Below are positions 17,077 to 24,786 of a stretch of DNA of 41,860 bases, piece after piece (within the stretch, counting starts at the first letter, position 1; every line of letters starts with the position of its first letter). The translations under genes were made by a program, and so were the position numbers. Where the stretch lies: assembly GCA_902632575.1 (NCBI GenBank), contig CACPCY010000004.1, positions 1 to 41,860 of the forward strand. Reading direction: 5' to 3'. Source of the stretch: an uncultured Alphaproteobacteria bacterium. GTDB lineage: Bacteria > Pseudomonadota > Alphaproteobacteria > HIMB59. The notes under the pieces are model-generated. The model searched no databases and was not told where the DNA came from. It saw nothing but the letters and a program-made list of their open reading frames with translations.

Positions 17077-17664
17077 ATGTCAGATAAATTAAATCCAATT
17101 ATTAAGTTTAAAGAATGGTTTGATTTAGCCACCGAAAAAGAGATCAATGATCCTAATGCGATGTGTCTATCGACAGTTGACGATAAAAACGCCCCTCACT
17201 CAAGAATGGTTCTATTAAAAGATTATAATGATGAGGGTTTTATTTTTTATACAAATTACAAGAGTAATAAAGGAAATGACATTTTAAAAAATGCCAATGT
17301 TTGCCTAAATTTTCATTGGAAGTCATTGTTAAGGCAAATAAGAATAGAGGGTAGAGTCGAAAAAGTCTCAAAAGAAACATCTGATAAATATTTTAATTCA
17401 AGACATTATTTAAGTCGGATAGGTGCGTGGGCTTCTAATCAATCAAAGGTCTTAAAATCAAGAGATGATTTAGAAAATAAAATTGAATTTTATAAAAATA
17501 AATATCCTGAAAAAGAAAATTTCCCTCGTCCTGATTACTGGGGAGGGTTTATAGTAAAATATTCAAAAATCGAGTTTTGGGAGGATATGCCCCATAGAAT
17601 TCACAAAAGAGAAGTTTTTGAGTCTAAAGAAAATGTTTGGGTATCGTATACCCTTAGCCCTTAG
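17077..17664 (+). CDS. pdxH: Pyridoxamine 5'-phosphate oxidase PdxH
   Basis: PdxH is an FMN-dependent oxidase that makes pyridoxal 5'-phosphate from PNP or PMP. The 195-residue protein has the FMN-binding segment SRMVLLKDYNDEGFIFYT and NYKSNKGND. It also has HYLSRIGAWAS(N)QS, and the C-terminal dimerisation region WEDMPHRIHKREVF ends in LSP. The length is slightly short of the usual 200-220. Dxs, in the same window, supplies DXP for the DXP-dependent PLP route. The gene is transcribed divergently from fabI, and its stop overlaps the convergent nucleotidyltransferase by 4 nt. Confidence 0.95.
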   Translation: MSDKLNPIIKFKEWFDLATEKEINDPNAMCLSTVDDKNAPHSRMVLLKDYNDEGFIFYTNYKSNKGNDILKNANVCLNFHWKSLLRQIRIEGRVEKVSKETSDKYFNSRHYLSRIGAWASNQSKVLKSRDDLENKIEFYKNKYPEKENFPRPDYWGGFIVKYSKIEFWEDMPHRIHKREVFESKENVWVSYTLSP

Positions 17665-18116
17665 TTTTTAGAGTATTCACTCCATCTTTTCAACAAGTCA
17701 GAACTAGACGACTCTTTGTGATTACCACCTACACCAAATTTTAATTCAATATTATATTTTTTTGCAGTTTCATATTCTAAAATTTTAGAAGTGTCTGATC
17801 TATCACCTCCATTAGCAAAAATAATTTTTTCATTTGGATATTTATTTCTTATTTGAATTAACAAATTATTTGCACTTCCCATTTCATCATCTTCAAATTC
17901 CATAGCCTCTTTTACCACTTTTAAGCTACCAACAACATACATTCTATGTTGAATATCCATAAAAAAATTTCCTTTTTTATCAATTAACCATTTATTAGAA
18001 TTTACACCTACAATTAAAAAATTAGAAAACTTTAAACATTCTTTCATCATCATAATATGTCCAGGATGGATCGGGTCAAAACCCCCTGAAACAACACTAA
18101 TAATTTTATTTTCCAC
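17661..18116 (-). CDS. Cytidylyltransferase-fold nucleotidyltransferase
   Basis: This small (151 aa) HIGH-superfamily nucleotidyltransferase has the loop SGGFDPIHPGH, with the HxGH histidines at about 17 and 20, and a C-terminal SSSSDLLKRW in the place of the family's second phosphate-binding motif. Relatives include the adenylyltransferase domain of HldE, glycerol-3-phosphate cytidylyltransferase and phosphopantetheine adenylyltransferase. The motif FANGGDRSD resembles the HldE/RfaE-type G-G-D. The substrate is unresolved. It is the last gene of the tightly packed minus-strand run and overlaps the pyrE 3' end by 11 nt. Confidence 0.75.
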   Translation of the reverse strand: MENKIISVVSGGFDPIHPGHIMMMKECLKFSNFLIVGVNSNKWLIDKKGNFFMDIQHRMYVVGSLKVVKEAMEFEDDEMGSANNLLIQIRNKYPNEKIIFANGGDRSDTSKILEYETAKKYNIELKFGVGGNHKESSSSDLLKRWSEYSKN

Positions 18117-18750
18117 TTGAAATAGACTCTAAATAATTTTTTAAATTATCGTAATCTTTATCTGAAATGTAATTTGGAGAAATATTTAATATATCTCTCC
18201 ATGATGTGAGATAATTTAAATTCACTTTCATTTTAGATATATTTTTTTTAGCTTTAGGGTAAATACCATAGTAAAAAATTACATAAATATCTTTAACTTT
18301 AAGTTTATTTTGTCTTAAAGCCTTTATAAAGTGTAATTTACTTCCCCCATCAGTTGCCATGTCCTCTACTAATATTGACTGAGTATTCTTTTTAAATTCT
18401 CCTTCTATTAGCTTACCTTTTCCAAACCCTTTAGGACTTTTTCTTATATATATCATTGGGTATTTCATTTTTTGACACAGAAAGGAAGAGTAGGGAATGC
18501 CAGCAGTTTCGCCTCCAGCAATTATAGTCGAATTTTCTTTATACTTTGATTTAATTTGTTTGCTCATTTCATTAATAATTAATTCTCTTTCTTTTGGAAA
18601 TGAAATTAATTTTCTACAATCAACATAAACAGGACTTTTTTTGCCAGATGTAAGAGTAAATTGGTTTTTAAAGTTGATATTAACGCAACCAATGCTCAAC
18701 ATTAAATTTGCTATTTTTTCTTGATTATTTTTGATTTTGATCTTCGACAT
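18106..18750 (-). CDS. pyrE: Orotate phosphoribosyltransferase PyrE
   Basis: PyrE makes orotidine 5'-phosphate from orotate and PRPP in pyrimidine synthesis. From ATG 18750 the protein has 214 residues. Signature segments are [16 protein letters not shown] at about 31-46, [13 protein letters not shown] near 79, and the PRPP loop [14 protein letters not shown] at about 125-138. Glu-Asp and Gly-Gly-Ser are in the expected places. An in-frame TTG at 18762 is a weaker start. The start lies 40 nt inside the small DUF2256 gene, so translation may be coupled. No other pyrimidine gene is in the window. Confidence 0.9.
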   Translation of the reverse strand: MSKIKIKNNQEKIANLMLSIGCVNINFKNQFTLTSGKKSPVYVDCRKLISFPKERELIINEMSKQIKSKYKENSTIIAGGETAGIPYSSFLCQKMKYPMIYIRKSPKGFGKGKLIEGEFKKNTQSILVEDMATDGGSKLHFIKALRQNKLKVKDIYVIFYYGIYPKAKKNISKMKVNLNYLTSWRDILNISPNYISDKDYDNLKNYLESISSGK

Positions 18751-18854
18751 TTTTCTGAACAATATTTAACATCATTCCATACTTTTTCCCATTTTTTTCT
18801 CCAATTAAAAGGTCTTTGGCAGACCATACAAATTTTAAAATCTTTTTTATTCAG
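18711..18854 (-). CDS. DUF2256 small zinc-finger-like protein, non-ATG start
   Basis: This reading frame of up to 47 codons encodes the DUF2256 pattern K-x-C-x2-C-x-R-P-F-x-W-R-K-K-W, then W-x2-V-x-Y-C-S-x3-C-R. The four cysteines (two C-x2/3-C pairs) suggest one bound zinc. The function of the family is unknown. No ATG precedes the first cysteine. The frame is bounded by the UAA stop of the stress-protein gene, so the start must be the CTG directly after that stop (18854), another rare codon such as the ATT just before the first Cys, or stop-codon readthrough. The only ATG, between the first two cysteines, would remove a predicted metal ligand. The 3' end overlaps pyrE by 40 nt, and the TAG is at 18713-18711. 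Confidence 0.75.
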   Translation of the reverse strand: MNKKDFKICMVCQRPFNWRKKWEKVWNDVKYCSEKCRRSKSKIIKKK

Positions 18855-19334
18855 TTAAATAATCTTCTCAATTTCTTTATCCTCGAGATTGCCATTGATA
18901 ATAACAAGAGGGCAATGTAACGAATTAGATTTTTCATATATTAGTTTGTCAATTAAGGGCCCAGGTTTACCAATATCTTTACTTGTAGCAAGAATAATAG
19001 TTGAATTAGATGAATATTTATTTAAGAAACTTATAAACTCATCAATCTCATTATATTTAAATATTTCAGATTTTGCTTTAATTTTAGATTTATCTGAGAT
19101 GTAGTTATGCACCTCTTTGTGTTTTAATTTTTCAGTTGTGATCTGATCTGTATCCAAAATTTTTTCAGCCCCTGATGTAAGCATCATACCTTCGCTTGCG
19201 CTTTGAATAAAGCTAACTGTTGTAATATTAGATTTAGTTATTTTTGCTCTCCTTATAGCAAATTTAACTGCAGTCCACATTTCAGCACTTTGATCAATAA
19301 CTACAAAATAATTTCTATTATTATTTTTTTTCAT
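18855..19334 (-). CDS. Universal stress protein family (UspA-like)
   Basis: This 159-residue protein has the UspA alpha/beta fold: an N-terminal strand NYFVVIDQSAEMWTAVKFA, an alternating middle, and a C-terminal strand region SLHCPLVIINGN. The ATP-binding signature G-x2-G-x9-G-S/T is not obvious, so it may be a non-ATP-binding member. The role in stress survival is known only at family level. It overlaps the TIGR02186 gene by 4 nt. The UAA stop is followed directly and in frame by the DUF2256 coding sequence. A similar USP is seen next to Alph_Pro_TM/TauE genes in other alphaproteobacteria, from memory. Confidence 0.72.
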   Translation of the reverse strand: MKKNNNRNYFVVIDQSAEMWTAVKFAIRRAKITKSNITTVSFIQSASEGMMLTSGAEKILDTDQITTEKLKHKEVHNYISDKSKIKAKSEIFKYNEIDEFISFLNKYSSNSTIILATSKDIGKPGPLIDKLIYEKSNSLHCPLVIINGNLEDKEIEKII

Positions 19335-20008
19335 TTTTTTCTAAATATTAAATTTGTAACTAAACTAAGAAATAATGATATAGCAATCAAAATTATTATA
19401 TAAATAAAAGACTCAGTTTTTAACAACATTTCCAACTTAAATGAAATACCTCCTTTTTTTATTTGCAAGTTTTTAGATACCATCTTAACGATTTCATTGT
19501 TTTTTAATTCGTACATATAAACCTTTATATTTCCAGGTGAGATATTATCTGGTATTAAAAATTTTTTTAAAAATAGACTTCCACTTAAACTTTCAAGCTC
19601 CTCTTCTAAATACAAATTTTTCACTTTCATTGCTTTTCTTATTTTATGTAGCTCAAGAGAGTGATTGCTGATTAATAAATGTCTATCTTTTAAACTAGAA
19701 AATAAAAATATTTCATTCAAAGATTTTTTTGGAGATGTGAAGATTGCAAAAAAACTAGGTTGATTATTTAACTCTTTTGTCTCATTGATCCATAAAAAAC
19801 CTTCTTTAACTTTTGTCGTAAATTTAGCTTTTTTATTCTCTCCTTCGAAAATGAAGATAATATCGCTGTTTTTATCTTTATTTCCAAATAAAACTATTTC
19901 TTTTCCTAAAAAATTTGAGTTTATTTCAATTTCAAATTGATCTAAGGAAAAATTAGATGCAAAACCTATTTTAAAAAAAAATATGATTATTAAAATATAT
20001 CTATACAT
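19331..20008 (-). CDS. TIGR02186 / Alph_Pro_TM family membrane-anchored protein
   Basis: This 225-residue protein has a signal peptide at about residues 1-17 ending near GFAS. A beta-rich extracytoplasmic region follows, with EIEINSNFLGKEIVLFG, KVKEGFLWIN and PSFFAIFTS. A C-terminal membrane segment lies at about 203-221 and the tail is Arg/Lys-rich. This order matches the alphaproteobacteria-restricted TIGR02186 family, which usually accompanies a TauE/SafE permease. The family's function is not established; a periplasmic partner for the permease is the natural guess. It overlaps the permease gene by 8 nt and the stress-protein gene by 4 nt. Confidence 0.8.
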   Translation of the reverse strand: MYRYILIIIFFFKIGFASNFSLDQFEIEINSNFLGKEIVLFGNKDKNSDIIFIFEGENKKAKFTTKVKEGFLWINETKELNNQPSFFAIFTSPKKSLNEIFLFSSLKDRHLLISNHSLELHKIRKAMKVKNLYLEEELESLSGSLFLKKFLIPDNISPGNIKVYMYELKNNEIVKMVSKNLQIKKGGISFKLEMLLKTESFIYIIILIAISLFLSLVTNLIFRKK

Positions 20009-20903
20009 AATTTATAATGAATAAGTTCTCAGGTGTCCTAAATAAATCATAGGCTAAAAATGATGAAATAATTAATAGTAACATGCCAAATGTAACCTTT
20101 AAATTTTCTTGATCAAGTACATCAACTATCCTAGTAGCAAGTGCAGCACCAATAGAGCTACTTACTATTAATGCTAAAGCCAACACGAAATCTATATTTT
20201 GATTTATGTAAATTTGTAAAAATAAAGATACAAAGGATACTATCGTGATGTTAAATAGAGATGTCCCTATTACTGAAATAGTTTTCATACCTAAAAAATA
20301 AATCATACATGGAATAAGTATAAAGCCTCCACCTATTCCAGTCAGCCCTGTCAATAAACCTATAAATAAACCAATTAATAGTGGTGCTAAAATACTTATA
20401 TAAAGTTTTGATTTTCTATACTTAATTTTAAAAGGAAGTCCATGTATCCAAGAATGCTGGTGTAATTTAAATTTTTTATTTTTATGTACAATATTAACTT
20501 TAGCTGTTTCATAAAGAATAAATACAGCAGTTATAATTAAAAGAATTATATAGATACTATTTAAATAGTTATCAATTAAACCAATAGTTTTTAAATTATT
20601 TAGAATTAATACACCGAAAAGTGTCCCCACTAATCCACCAATAACCATTGTTAAGCCAATCTGATAATCTATGTTTTTTCTTTGAAAATGACTTACGACG
20701 CCAGTTGATGTTGAGGCAAATACTTGAACAGTTGTAGTTCCAACTGCAACAGCTGGAGGAATACCAACTAATATCAATAGGGGAGAAGATATAAAACCCC
20801 CACCTATTCCAAAGAGCCCAGATATAAAACCAATTCCAACTCCAAGTGAAATTAATATATAAATATTTATGGATATTTCAGCAATAGGTAGATAAAAATT
20901 CAT
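20001..20903 (-). CDS. TauE/SafE (TSUP) family membrane transporter
   Basis: This 300-residue integral membrane protein has the duplicated TSUP architecture. The first half carries GLFGIGGGFISSPLL at about 29-43, and the second half repeats it as GLTGIGGGFILIPCM near residue 190. About eight membrane segments are visible, with a hydrophilic cytoplasmic loop (KVNIVHKNKKFKLHQH) between the halves. Family members export or import sulfite, sulfoacetate, taurine-derived or related organosulfur anions; the substrate here is unknown. It heads the tightly overlapping run ending in the nucleotidyltransferase gene, and pairs with TIGR02186 as in other alphaproteobacteria. The divergent DHFR-like gene begins 44 nt away. 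Confidence 0.9.
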   Translation of the reverse strand: MNFYLPIAEISINIYILISLGVGIGFISGLFGIGGGFISSPLLILVGIPPAVAVGTTTVQVFASTSTGVVSHFQRKNIDYQIGLTMVIGGLVGTLFGVLILNNLKTIGLIDNYLNSIYIILLIITAVFILYETAKVNIVHKNKKFKLHQHSWIHGLPFKIKYRKSKLYISILAPLLIGLFIGLLTGLTGIGGGFILIPCMIYFLGMKTISVIGTSLFNITIVSFVSLFLQIYINQNIDFVLALALIVSSSIGAALATRIVDVLDQENLKVTFGMLLLIISSFLAYDLFRTPENLFIINYV

Positions 20904-20947
20904 ATATTGAAATAAAATATTATACTTAAAATTAACAAAATAAATTA

Positions 20948-21481
20948 ATGATTAAATACACCTTAGCATTTGCATGTTCAAGTGATGGTTTTATTGCAAA
21001 ATATTCTGGTGATAATCCATTTGAATGGACTAGCTTGGAAGACAAAAAACACTTAGACAATTTAATAAAGAATCATGAATGGCAAGTTATGGGTAGAAAA
21101 ACTCATGAATTAAATCCAAACGACTCTAAATCAAGGATTATTTTTTCCAGAAAATACCAAAAAATCAAACAAATTAAAAATTCAATAAATCAATATTATT
21201 TTAATCCAGATATTAACCAGTGGGATGAATTTGAAAATCTCTGCAAAGAAAGTGTTTTAATTTTAGGAGGAACAAGTGTTCATGATTATTTCTTATACGC
21301 TGATTTAATTGATGAAATTTTTATTACTGTAGAGCCTTTAAAATTTGGAAAAGGCTTACCAGCTTTTACGTACATAAATTTTAGCGATTTAGTTCCTTAT
21401 TTAACTGAGAGAGGATACCGTCATTCTGAAAAAAAAATTAATGATAAAGGCTCTTTGTTAGTTAATTTCTCAAAAACTTAG
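20948..21481 (+). CDS. Dihydrofolate reductase-like (RibD C-terminal superfamily) protein
   Basis: This 177-residue protein has the DHFR/RibD-C fold: N-terminal LAFACSSDGFIA, a WQVMGRKTHE segment equivalent to the NADPH-binding VMGRkT of DHFR, RIIFSRKY, VLILGGTSVHDYFL with the Gly-Gly of the cofactor site, and a C-terminal IDEIFITVEPLKFGKGLPAF. It is not a textbook FolA; it looks like the broader DHFR-family reductases. Whether it reduces dihydrofolate or a pterin/flavin intermediate is open. It lies beside Mo-cofactor and formate genes. Its stop overlaps the convergent mobA 3' end by 12 nt. Confidence 0.75.
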   Translation: MIKYTLAFACSSDGFIAKYSGDNPFEWTSLEDKKHLDNLIKNHEWQVMGRKTHELNPNDSKSRIIFSRKYQKIKQIKNSINQYYFNPDINQWDEFENLCKESVLILGGTSVHDYFLYADLIDEIFITVEPLKFGKGLPAFTYINFSDLVPYLTERGYRHSEKKINDKGSLLVNFSKT

Positions 21482-22063
21482 AAGTTCTGTGTAGTCATTT
21501 TTGTCGTTTACATTAAAAAATTCTATTTTTTTATTTTTTTTAAAATATATAAAATCAAATCCAATTTCTTCGGCAAATTTCATAATTTTATAACCATTAT
21601 TTTTTAAAAGTACTTCATTTAATTCTGTAAATACTTTTGATGACCAAAAAGAGAACATTGGTTCGATAATATTATCAATCTTACAAATATAGACCTTATT
21701 CTTTTTTTCTGTAATTGAGATAAATTTATCTATGATACCTGTGTTTATTATTGGAGCATCAGTGGGGAAAAGTGCAAACCATAAATCCTCTTTTGAGTTT
21801 TTATATAGATCAAGAGCGCTGTGTAACCCAGCTAGTGGCCCTTTATAACCGACAATTTTATCACTTACGACTTTATGACCAAAGATTTGGTACTTATTTA
21901 TATCTCTATTAGCATTAATTATAATCTCATGAGACTTTCCTTGCAGGCTTTCTATTAAAATTTCAATAAAGAACTTATCTTTAATTTTTAAAAAGCTTTT
22001 ATTTTCATAATCCATCCTGGAGGATTTACCACCTGTTAGTATTACAGATACAAGCTTACTCAT
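21470..22063 (-). CDS. mobA: Molybdenum cofactor guanylyltransferase MobA
   Basis: MobA attaches GMP to molybdopterin to make the MGD cofactor used by formate dehydrogenase. The 197-residue product has the nucleotidyltransferase loop ILTGGKSSRM at about 8-17 with Lys22 downstream, GPLAGLHSAL starting near 75, and PTDAPII with the metal-binding Asp near 102. The usual Gly after the RM of the loop is Asp here (RMDYENK), a small departure. It is 8 nt overlapped with fdhD on the same strand, so the two are coexpressed. Confidence 0.9.
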   Translation of the reverse strand: MSKLVSVILTGGKSSRMDYENKSFLKIKDKFFIEILIESLQGKSHEIIINANRDINKYQIFGHKVVSDKIVGYKGPLAGLHSALDLYKNSKEDLWFALFPTDAPIINTGIIDKFISITEKKNKVYICKIDNIIEPMFSFWSSKVFTELNEVLLKNNGYKIMKFAEEIGFDFIYFKKNKKIEFFNVNDKNDYTELLSF

Positions 22064-22868
22064 CCTTGGTGTATCTAAATTCTCCAGATAAAATATTTAA
22101 TCTTTTACCTCTAATTCTTCCAATCATTGTTAAATTTTTCTTTCTAGCTATTTCAACTGCCCAAGCAGTGAAACCTGAACGAGATAATAATATTGGTATT
22201 TCCATTTTGATGCATTTCAATACCATTTCACTTGTCAGCCTGCCAGTAGTGTAAAAAGACATTTCTTTTGCGTCTATTTTCTTATCAAGTATCAAACCAG
22301 CTATCTTATCAACAGCATTATGCCTTCCCACATCTTCAAAATAATACAAAGGTTTATCTCCCTGACATAAGACGCAACCATGTATTGCACCTACAGATAA
22401 ATATAAACTTGGCTCAGTATTAATTTTTTTGGACAAATTTATAAGCTGTTGATGATCTATTCTTATTTTTTTATTCAAGGAAATGGAGTTTATTTCTTCA
22501 AATAAGTCCCCAAATACAGTCCCTTGTGCGCAACCAGAGGTATTTACTTTCTTCTTTAATTTTTCTTCATAATTAGTCTTGCTTTTTGTTCTTACAACAA
22601 CTGTCTTTAGATCTTTATGAAACTCAATCTTTTTTACATCATCTATATTTTTAAGCATCCCTTGATTAAACAAATATCCTAAAGCTAAATATTTTGGATA
22701 ATCACCGATAGTCATTATAGTTACAATTTCTTGATTGTTTAAGTAGAGTGTGAGGGGTTTTTCTTCAATAATTGGAATTTTAGTTATCTCACCTTTTTCA
22801 TTAATTGATTTTTTTAATTTAAATAAAGAATTGTTATTTACACTAGGTTTGATTAAAAAATCTGTCAT
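22056..22868 (-). CDS. fdhD: Formate dehydrogenase accessory sulfurtransferase FdhD
   Basis: FdhD transfers sulfur from cysteine desulfurase to the molybdenum (or tungsten) of the bis-MGD cofactor, activating formate dehydrogenase. From ATG 22868 it has 270 residues. Conserved segments include SGCAQGTVFGDL with Cys113, YYFEDVGRHNAVDKIAG, TTGRLTSEMVLK and LLSRSGFTAWAVEIA. The E. coli enzyme has a C-x2-C loop at the sulfur-carrying site; here that loop has a single Cys, while a separate C-x2-C (Cys165, Cys168) appears in IHGCVLCQGD. This looks like a subfamily trait. An upstream in-frame extension would run into the mobB promoter region and is rejected. Confidence 0.92.
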   Translation of the reverse strand: MTDFLIKPSVNNNSLFKLKKSINEKGEITKIPIIEEKPLTLYLNNQEIVTIMTIGDYPKYLALGYLFNQGMLKNIDDVKKIEFHKDLKTVVVRTKSKTNYEEKLKKKVNTSGCAQGTVFGDLFEEINSISLNKKIRIDHQQLINLSKKINTEPSLYLSVGAIHGCVLCQGDKPLYYFEDVGRHNAVDKIAGLILDKKIDAKEMSFYTTGRLTSEMVLKCIKMEIPILLSRSGFTAWAVEIARKKNLTMIGRIRGKRLNILSGEFRYTKDE

Positions 22869-22897
22869 TTTTTTCTTGATTGTATTATGGTGACAAG

Positions 22898-23386
22898 GTG
22901 AAAACAATAGCTGTTATTGGTTGGAAAAATAGTGGCAAAACTACCTTAGTGAGTAATTTAGTTAAATTTTTAAAAGAAAAGAATATAAAAGTTGGCGTAG
23001 TAAAACATGCTCACCATTCTTTTGACATTGATCATCCCAATACAGATAGCTATAAAATTAGAAAATCCGGAGCTTATAAAACTACATTAGTATCAGATAA
23101 AAGACTTGCGTTCATAGAAGAGAAAGCTGAGTCAAATATTAATTTAGAACGTCTGGTAGAGATTAATAAAGATTGTGATTTGATAATATTTGAAGGGTTT
23201 AAGAGATTTGATAATTTGATAAAGTTAGAAGTAAGTTTACAAAAGAATAACAAAGACTACCTCTACAAATCTATAAATAATGTTAAATTTATTGTTACAG
23301 ACGATAATAACGCTCATCCAATTCAAACCTTTAATCACAGTCAAATAGAAAAAATTGCCTCTAAAATATATTATGAAAATTCCTAA
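22898..23386 (+). CDS. mobB: Molybdopterin-guanine dinucleotide biosynthesis protein MobB
   Basis: MobB is a P-loop GTPase that assists MobA in MGD formation. From the GTG at 22898 it has 162 residues. The Walker A motif GWKNSGKTT is at about 8-16. The family signatures KHAHHSFDIDHPNTDSYK and IIFEGFKRF follow. The GTG is chosen because the protein then begins at the P-loop strand; a TTG 18 nt upstream is less likely. It is divergent from fdhD with only 29 nt between starts. moeA begins 14 nt before its stop, so the two are coupled. Confidence 0.9.
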   Translation: MKTIAVIGWKNSGKTTLVSNLVKFLKEKNIKVGVVKHAHHSFDIDHPNTDSYKIRKSGAYKTTLVSDKRLAFIEEKAESNINLERLVEINKDCDLIIFEGFKRFDNLIKLEVSLQKNNKDYLYKSINNVKFIVTDDNNAHPIQTFNHSQIEKIASKIYYENS

Positions 23387-24551
23387 GCTAATATCATTCA
23401 AACTTGCGCAAAAGATAATCATTCGGGAAAAAAAGAAGTTATTTCAAGAATCTAAGATTAAATTAAAGGATGCACATAATGCAGTAGTATCAAGAACAAT
23501 TACTTCACCAATAAATCTACCTTTACAAAACACCGCAGGATTGGATGGATATATTGTTTCTAATAAAAATCTTAAGAAAATATCAATATCTAATAAGCTT
23601 CTAAGTGCTGGGCATTCACATAAAATATTAAATCCCAATTTAGCCTATAAAATAAATACAGGAGCTATTATTCCACAAAACTTTAAAAATTTTATTTCAT
23701 TAGAAAATGCAAAAGTTGAGGGTAGATATCTATTAGTCCAATATTCAAAAATATCAAATAAAGATATAAAAAAAAAAGGTGAAGATTTAAAAAAAAATAA
23801 AATATTGATTAAAAAAAATGAAAAAATTGACTTTATCAAAATTGCATTACTTTCATCAGTAGGGATTACAAATTTATGGGTATATAAAACTTTAAGAGTT
23901 GCTGTCGTATCCTCAGGAAATGAATTAATAAAATCTAGTAAAAAAATAAAAGATCATCAAGTATATGACTCAAACAAATATCAGATAATTCATTTTTTGA
24001 AGAAATTTAACATAAGAGTTTATGATTTAGGTGTTTTAAAAGATGACGAAGTAAAAGTTGATAAATTTTATAAAAAAAATCAAACTAAATTTGATATTAT
24101 TATAAGTTCAGGAGGCTCCTCATTTAGCTCTAAAGATTACATATCTTCTTTTCTAAGTCAAAATACCGAACTTCTTTTTAAATATGTAAGAATTCAACCA
24201 GGTCGACCTGTAATTTTTTCAAAATTAAAATCCAATTTTTATTTTTCACTTCCTGGAAATCCATTAGCTGTTTTCACTAATTTATTTTTTTTAGTAAGTT
24301 TATTTATAGATCCCTCTCGCAAAGATAATTCTAGCATTACCAAATCTTTCCAATCTGGATTTTCAGAAATTAAAAAATCTAATATAACAAAATTTTATCG
24401 TGTGAAATTATCCAAAAATTTACTACATACACATAATTCAAAAGGTTCTGCAAAACTAATTTCCCTCTCTGAAGCAGATGGGTTAGCTTTTGTCTCAGAA
24501 GGAAAAGATAAAATTAAAAAAGGTGAAAAGATTAGTTTTATTGAATTTTAA
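23373..24551 (+). CDS. moeA: Molybdopterin molybdenumtransferase MoeA
   Basis: MoeA inserts molybdate into adenylated molybdopterin. The 392-residue protein from ATG 23373 has domains in the usual order: an N-terminal segment with NTAGLDGYIV (family: SAMDGYA), a GAIIP motif, VAVVSSGNEL near 180, VYDSNKYQI, SSGGSSFSSKDY, and RIQPGRPVIFSKL followed by SLPGNPLAVFTN. The Met of the MDGY motif is Leu, and the usual GGVSxGD loop is GGSSFSSKD. These departures touch conserved regions, though catalytic Asp residues appear retained. It overlaps mobB by 14 nt and its 3' end overlaps convergent tusA by 14 nt. Confidence 0.9.
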   Translation: MKIPKLISFKLAQKIIIREKKKLFQESKIKLKDAHNAVVSRTITSPINLPLQNTAGLDGYIVSNKNLKKISISNKLLSAGHSHKILNPNLAYKINTGAIIPQNFKNFISLENAKVEGRYLLVQYSKISNKDIKKKGEDLKKNKILIKKNEKIDFIKIALLSSVGITNLWVYKTLRVAVVSSGNELIKSSKKIKDHQVYDSNKYQIIHFLKKFNIRVYDLGVLKDDEVKVDKFYKKNQTKFDIIISSGGSSFSSKDYISSFLSQNTELLFKYVRIQPGRPVIFSKLKSNFYFSLPGNPLAVFTNLFFLVSLFIDPSRKDNSSITKSFQSGFSEIKKSNITKFYRVKLSKNLLHTHNSKGSAKLISLSEADGLAFVSEGKDKIKKGEKISFIEF

Positions 24552-24759
24552 ATTTGATATTTACTAAATTACCCTTTCTTTTTAGTGAAATGATCTCAAA
24601 TTTTTTTTCTTCACAAAAATTTTTAAAGTCAAATTGTGATAATGGATCATCACTTTCTATTGTAAGAACATCATTTTTTTTTAACTTTTTTATAAATTTT
24701 TCAGCTTTTAAGACGGGTATGGGGCATTCAAAGCCTTTAGTATCTAGATAATAATCCAT
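24538..24759 (-). CDS. tusA: TusA/SirA-like sulfur-carrier protein
   Basis: This 73-residue protein has the TusA fold, with the sulfur-carrying motif FECPIPVLKAEK (Cys about 12, followed by P-x-P). The C-terminal strand runs through LVNIKFKI. TusA proteins carry persulfide sulfur for tRNA thiolation and for molybdenum enzymes. Its place between moeA and the formate dehydrogenase genes, opposite fdhD, suggests sulfur supply for the Mo cofactor; that is inference from context. It is convergent and overlapping with moeA. The start is 27 nt from the divergent LysR start. Confidence 0.88.
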   Translation of the reverse strand: MDYYLDTKGFECPIPVLKAEKFIKKLKKNDVLTIESDDPLSQFDFKNFCEEKKFEIISLKRKGNLVNIKFKIQ

Positions 24760-24786
24760 TTACATATATATTTATTTTAAAAATAC

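Noticed and set aside
19203..19403. 66-codon plus-strand frame across the stress-protein/TIGR02186 junction
   Set aside because: No domain, and it is antisense to two better-supported genes.
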